Assembly (NCBI GenBank): GCA_963755375.1
Contig: CAVWKG010000016.1
Location: 186,001 to 250,000 of the forward strand
DNA length: 64,000 nucleotides
DNA from: Bog-473 sp963755375
GTDB lineage: Bacteria > Actinomycetota > Acidimicrobiia > Acidimicrobiales > RAAP-2
Reading direction: 5' to 3'
Position numbers and translations under genes: made by a program. This document shows positions 60,578 through 64,000 of this stretch, one piece after another. The notes beneath the pieces were generated by a model, which was given only the letters and a program-made list of their open reading frames with translations, searched no databases and was not told the DNA's origin. Position 1 is the first letter of the stretch. Each line of letters starts with the position of its first letter.

Positions 60578-61600
60578 CTAGCCCTTTGGCATGTATTGGC
60601 GCAGCAAGCCATTGGTGTTCTCGTTCGAACCCCTCTGCCACGGACTGTGGGGATCGCAGAAATAGACCTGGATCCCGGTGGAGACGGTGAAGGCGACGTG
60701 GCGGTTCAGCTCGGTGCCTTGGTCCCAGGTCACGCTCCGGGCCAACTCGGCCGGCAGGGTCCCCATGGACTTGGCCATTGCCTGGTTGACCTTGTCGGCT
60801 GAGTATCCACCAGCAAAGCGCAGCAACATAACGTAGCGGGTGGAGCGTTCGACCAGCGTCCCGACGGCGGACTTGCCGCCGGCCCCGATGATCAGATCAC
60901 CCTCCCAGTGACCTGGCACGGCCCGGTCCTCGACCTCGGCCGGTCGTTCGCTGATCATGATCTTCGCGGGGATCTGGCCCCTCGTCTCGACCTTGCTCCG
61001 GGGTCGCCGGGCCGCCCGACCGCTGCGCAAGCAGCGCGTCAACTCCCGGCGGAGCTCGCCGCGTCCCTGGACAAAGAGTGTTTTGTAGATGGTCTCGTGG
61101 CTCACCCGCATCATCGGATCGTCGGGGAAGTCCTGGCGCAAGCGCTGGGCGACTTCATCGGGTGACCACCACTCGCTGAGCCACTCTTCGACCTGGTCCC
61201 GCAGCTTGGGGCACGAGCCCAGCTTGGACGCCTTGGGTCGCCGAGCTCGCTTCTCAGCTCGCAGCTGACCGGCCCAGGCCCGATAGCCATGTCGGCCACC
61301 GTTGGCCGCCACCTCCCGGCTCACCGTCGACACGCAACGACCCAGGCGCTGAGCGATGGCGGTGAACCGCTCGCCTCGAGACAACCCGATGGTGATCTCC
61401 TCGCGCTCAGCCAGCGTGAGGCGACCAGGAGCCGGAGACCAGCTGGCTGGATGACCCTCTCGCGTGAGCTTGCCCTCGAGCACCCGATACACCGTCATGA
61501 AATGCATTCCGACGGCACGAGCGACCTCGTTGACGCTCAGTCCCTCGCTCCGGAGTCGGAACACCATCCGGCGCTGTTCCTGCGTCATGTGTGCTGCCAT
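60578..61600 (-). pseudogene. IS30-family transposase, 3' end deleted/frameshifted
   Basis: The 340-residue frame has the helix-turn-helix region MTQEQRRMVFRLRSEGLSVN and a DDE core: GHWEGDLIIGAGGKSAVGTL (first D), SVTWDQGTELNRH (second D) and DPHSPWQRGSNENTNGLLRQ (E). It stops early at YMPKG. The expected C-terminal segment is partly found in another frame (AKTLGYMKPSEKLTELLALT) ending in the left inverted repeat, so a short deletion of roughly 20 codons plus a frameshift removed the usual link. GGGAG precedes the ATG at 61600. Confidence 0.9.
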
Positions 61601-61655
61601 CTGTCGTCTCCCTTGGTTTGGTCAACCATCGCTGACCCACCAAGGTTTTGCGGGG

Positions 61656-61671
61656 ACCCCTTGAATCCGCC
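61656..61671 (-). repeat. IS30 right inverted repeat
   Basis: Complement of GGCGGATTCAAGGGGT, next to the second AAC of the target duplication. Confidence 0.9.
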
Positions 61672-62044
61672 AACGCTGCACGGGCGCATCAGCGAGCTCG
61701 AGAACGGGACGGTGCTTGCCCCCTCGGCGCTGACCCCGTGGCTGGACTCGGCCTACTTCGAGCGGGCCATCTTCAGCCTGGGCACCAGGGTCGACGTCAG
61801 CGCCCGGGCCCGCCTCTTCAGCGGCGGCACCCGCCGGGCCATCGAGCTGCGCGACCGGATGTGCACCCACCCCTACTGCTACGAACCCGCCGAGAGCTGC
61901 CAGGCCGACCACGTCCAGCCCTGGGCCGAGGGTGGCCCGACCACCCAGGACAACGGCCGGCTCCTCTGCGGGTTCCACAACCGGATGCGCAACCAGCGGG
62001 AGTACCAGCCGCAGCGCCAGCGCCCGCCGCCGACGGCGGCCTGA

Positions 62045-62659
62045 CGGGGCCGGGGCAGTGGTTAATCCCCGCTTCCGGACATCACCCCGGCCAATTGGCA
62101 CCGGAGTAGTCGAAACCCGTCGTCGTCCGGCGCTTCGTCGCGCCCCGGACGGGGTCTACACCTGCACACCTCGCAACAGTGCGGCGCCAGGTTCATTCGG
62201 ACGTGAATGCCATGTCCTGGCGATAGGTGACACCCTCAGCACGATTGACGGACGCTCGTCTTGGGGTCCTCTCGAACTCCAGATCCGTCGAGCGACGGTT
62301 TTCAGAGGGATATGCGGCGAGACGCGGCAAAAGGGGCCTAGTCGGGCGAACTCAGCGGCGACTGAACGTGAGACCCGGTGGTGCCTCTTTCACCATGACG
62401 ACATCGGTCGTGGTTCAACGTGGTTACGTAGTGCCTGAGCGGCTGGCAATCACCGGTCCGGATGGTTACTCGGGCAGCCAACTGCTCACCAAACCCAAGC
62501 TATGGATCGTCGCCTGCGGTGAAGGCTCCGCTCAGGAAAGGGGGACTCTCAACCTCCAACCTCGTTGCAAACCGATGGCGTGAGGACTCACTCACGTCGA
62601 CCCGACATCACCGGAACAAAGCGGTAGCCGGTCAGGCGGATGCAAAATGGAGAACCGTG
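62045..62659. other. Gene-poor stretch without recognisable gene
   Basis: About 600 bases of lower GC and weak codon periodicity. Short open frames exist on the plus strand, but none shows a known motif, a good start or consistent third-position GC. No RNA gene, repeat or terminator was recognised. Confidence 0.5.
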
Positions 62660-63112
62660 CTAGCCGCGTTCCAGCAACCATTCAGCCGAAGGCTGAACGC
62701 CGCTGCTTCCTCCGCCCCCTACCAACAGGGCGGCCTTGATCATCGGGTCGTAGGTCATGGCCTCTTGACTCTGCGATGCGGTCGGCCCGCTCACCATCAA
62801 TTGAGACCACTGCCCATCGGCAAAGAGCCAGGTGTCAGCTAGATCGCCCACCCCAACACCACCCCAAATGACTACTCCACCGAGTGACGGGTCGTAGGTC
62901 AGAGCCTCCTGAACTCGGATCGGTGGAGTTACCGCGGAAGAAGTGAGTTGCGTCCAGGTCGCTCCGTTGAACTGCCATGTATCGTTCTCGGCCCCATTGG
63001 CGTCCTCACCACCAAAAAGCAGCAGGGAATGAGTTACGTCCAGGAGCGATATCACCAACCCCGTAGCCAACGCGCCCGTCGGGATGAACGCACATCCAAA
63101 GACTATGCACAA
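62660..63112 (-). pseudogene. Kelch-repeat protein fragment
   Basis: About 150 residues contain Kelch-type units: LLLFGGEDANGAENDTWQFN, ATWTQL, ALTYDPSLGGVVIWGG and DTWLFADGQWSQL, then AMTYDPMIKAALLVGG. Kelch proteins are beta-propellers of five to seven such units; only about three remain here and the protein ends abruptly, so it is probably a degraded remnant or a 3' fragment. No clear start is visible. Confidence 0.6.
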
Positions 63113-63358
63113 GAGTCAACTGACGAATTATGGGGTTTTCGTCACAGAACCGACGTACAGGAACTGCCTCGGGTGTGCGCTGCACAAGTTGTGGCCCCTG
63201 TCTCCGAAGTGCCCGCGAGGAGACACCCCGGGTAGGGCGGAACACGCCAAGATCCCCGTGTTGCGGGAACTGCCATGGTGCCTGAGAATGTCGCACAATC
63301 TGCCGGTGAAACGAGTTTCTGCGGCAACTGACGCTGGCAGGTGCCGGCTCAGCCGCCT

Positions 63359-64000
63359 TCAGCTCTCGTCCGCCACGACCAATCGGTACCCCAAGTCGAT
63401 CGCCGGCAGCTCAGCCAGGTCGGCGTGCCGCCGCTGCCACGCACCGCTCGACAGGTCCGCCTCGAGACCCGCGACACCCCGGGCGACGACGGCGGGGTCG
63501 GCCAGCGCCAGCCCCGAGCAGTTGGCTCGCACCGCCGGCTCGAGGTACGCCTCGGGTCGGCACCAGTAAGCGCCGAGGACGCCGTCCTCCATGTCCCTGG
63601 GGACGAGCAGCGGGATTGACGAGCCCCCACCGATTGCGGCGGCCACAGCATCGTGCCCGGGGCCCTGGCGGCGGGTGTACTCACCCACCTCGGGCACGTA
63701 GTCGTCGAGGAGCCAGAAGTGCGAGTGCAGCTCGAAGTCCATGGTGAGGACGACCCGGCGCGGCGCCACCCGACAGAGCTCGGCCAGGCCGGCCTCCCAG
63801 TCGTCCCAGTGGTGCACCGTGAGGATGGCCATCGCCACGTCCGCACTGTCCGAAGCAAGCGGAATTGCAGAACTGCTGGCTCGGACGGCTGGCGCCGCGC
63901 CCGAAGCACGCTGCTCCACCATGACCCTCGAGGGTTCGATTGCGATGACAACCCGGTCCACGGGCTCGTAGTTCCCAGTCCCGGCGCCGACGTTCACCAC
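63359..64000 (-). CDS. SAM-dependent methyltransferase, 5' end outside window
   Basis: This class I methyltransferase is cut at the window edge. Motif I is VVNVGAGTGNYEP, at the very end of the window. VIAIEPS gives the acidic second-strand residue, and SADVAMAILTVHHWDDWEAG matches the UbiE/Methyltransf_11 pattern. About 213 residues are visible and only the short N-terminus is missing. The substrate is unknown. Confidence 0.85.
   Translation of the reverse strand: MVNVGAGTGNYEPVDRVVIAIEPSRVMVEQRASGAAPAVRASSSAIPLASDSADVAMAILTVHHWDDWEAGLAELCRVAPRRVVLTMDFELHSHFWLLDDYVPEVGEYTRRQGPGHDAVAAAIGGGSSIPLLVPRDMEDGVLGAYWCRPEAYLEPAVRANCSGLALADPAVVARGVAGLEADLSSGAWQRRHADLAELPAIDLGYRLVVADES

Larger units (their letters stand above)
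60480..61671. mobile_element. IS30-family insertion sequence, 1192 bp
   Basis: The element has 16-bp terminal inverted repeats GGCGGATTCAAGGGGT and is flanked by AAC on both sides (60477-60479 and 61672-61674), a 3-bp target duplication typical of IS30. It carries one transposase frame on the minus strand. The intact duplication and repairable target frame indicate a simple, fairly recent insertion. The transposase 3' end is damaged, so the copy may no longer move by itself. Confidence 0.93.
59680..62044 (+). pseudogene. DUF222/HNH endonuclease (13E12-type) gene split by an IS element
   Basis: Bases 59680-60479 encode the DUF222 region (ELDDFAEALEALVASDAANY to PLFSVLVGYET). Bases 61675-62044 encode the C-terminal HNH domain (LHGRISELENGTVLAPSALT, then CQADHVQPWAEGG and LCGFHNRMRNQ). 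Removing the IS and one AAC copy restores a continuous 389-residue frame reading GYETLHGRISE across the join. 13E12-type genes are multi-copy in many actinobacteria and encode putative nucleases. The insertion disrupts it. Confidence 0.92.

Noticed and set aside
62227..62583. 118-codon plus-strand frame in the gene-poor stretch
   Set aside because: No motif, no ribosome site and no codon bias; not enough to call a gene.
1..64000. tRNA, rRNA or CRISPR features
   Set aside because: No cloverleaf-like sequence with a T-loop consensus, no ribosomal RNA stretch and no regularly spaced repeats were seen. The tandem repeats found are contiguous, without spacers.

Overview
The window is a high-GC actinobacterial chromosome segment. 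The evidence is an S-(hydroxymethyl)mycothiol dehydrogenase, an F420-type LLM oxidoreductase, a DUF222/HNH (13E12-type) gene, an Rv2466c-like thioredoxin-fold protein, and several genes that appear to start on leaderless or very short-leader transcripts behind TANNNT-like -10 boxes. The exact class (Mycobacteriales-like or Acidimicrobiia-like) cannot be settled from the sequence alone. No rRNA, tRNA or CRISPR array was seen.

Region A (about 1-36.6 kb, plus 40.0-43.6 kb) is a dense catabolic island built on acyl-CoA chemistry. It holds nine of the ten amidohydrolase-2 (PF04909) paralogues in the window; the tenth lies at 58.1 kb. It also has a branched-chain-type (Liv) ABC importer, a FadD19-like and a CaiC-like acyl-CoA ligase, two double-domain CaiB/BaiF CoA-transferases, and an operon of CoA-transferase, DUF35 protein and Ltp2-like thiolase-fold aldolase. 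A second thiolase with an active-site Cys is broken by two apparent single-base deletions. Short-chain dehydrogenases (MFE-2 type, DECR type and others), alpha/beta hydrolases, an isochorismatase, an acyl-CoA carboxylase beta subunit, a VOC protein and two TetR regulators complete the set. A reasonable reading is: import by Liv, CoA activation or transfer, SDR oxidation, thiolase or retro-aldol cleavage, and a still undefined hydrolysis, decarboxylation or hydration step by the amidohydrolases. No acyl-CoA dehydrogenase, enoyl-CoA hydratase or ring-opening oxygenase is visible here, so the pathway is incomplete or unusual.

Region B (36.6-40 kb) carries a dihydrofolate reductase, an ABC-2 exporter and an Rv2466c-like protein with a CPWA motif. 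Region C (43.7-59.5 kb) is mixed: an SIP-type flavin reductase, a cysteine-less DksA-like protein, a Thr/Pro-repeat anchored protein, a DedA protein, a B12-binding subunit converging on a fused EtfB-EtfA, a gamma-glutamyltransferase, the mycothiol dehydrogenase, an LLM oxidoreductase, a STAS-like protein, membrane proteins and the tenth amidohydrolase. Region D (59.6-64 kb) is a DUF222/HNH gene split by a 1192-bp IS30-family element with a perfect 3-bp target duplication, then a gene-poor stretch, a Kelch-repeat remnant and a partial methyltransferase.

The most unusual signal is regulatory. Several transcription units in region A, and the ABC-2 operon, begin with a short ORF placed just behind a -10-like box. 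The stop codon of that ORF overlaps the main start codon (ATGA, GTGA, TTGA or TGATG), so translational coupling looks like the common rule for these genes.
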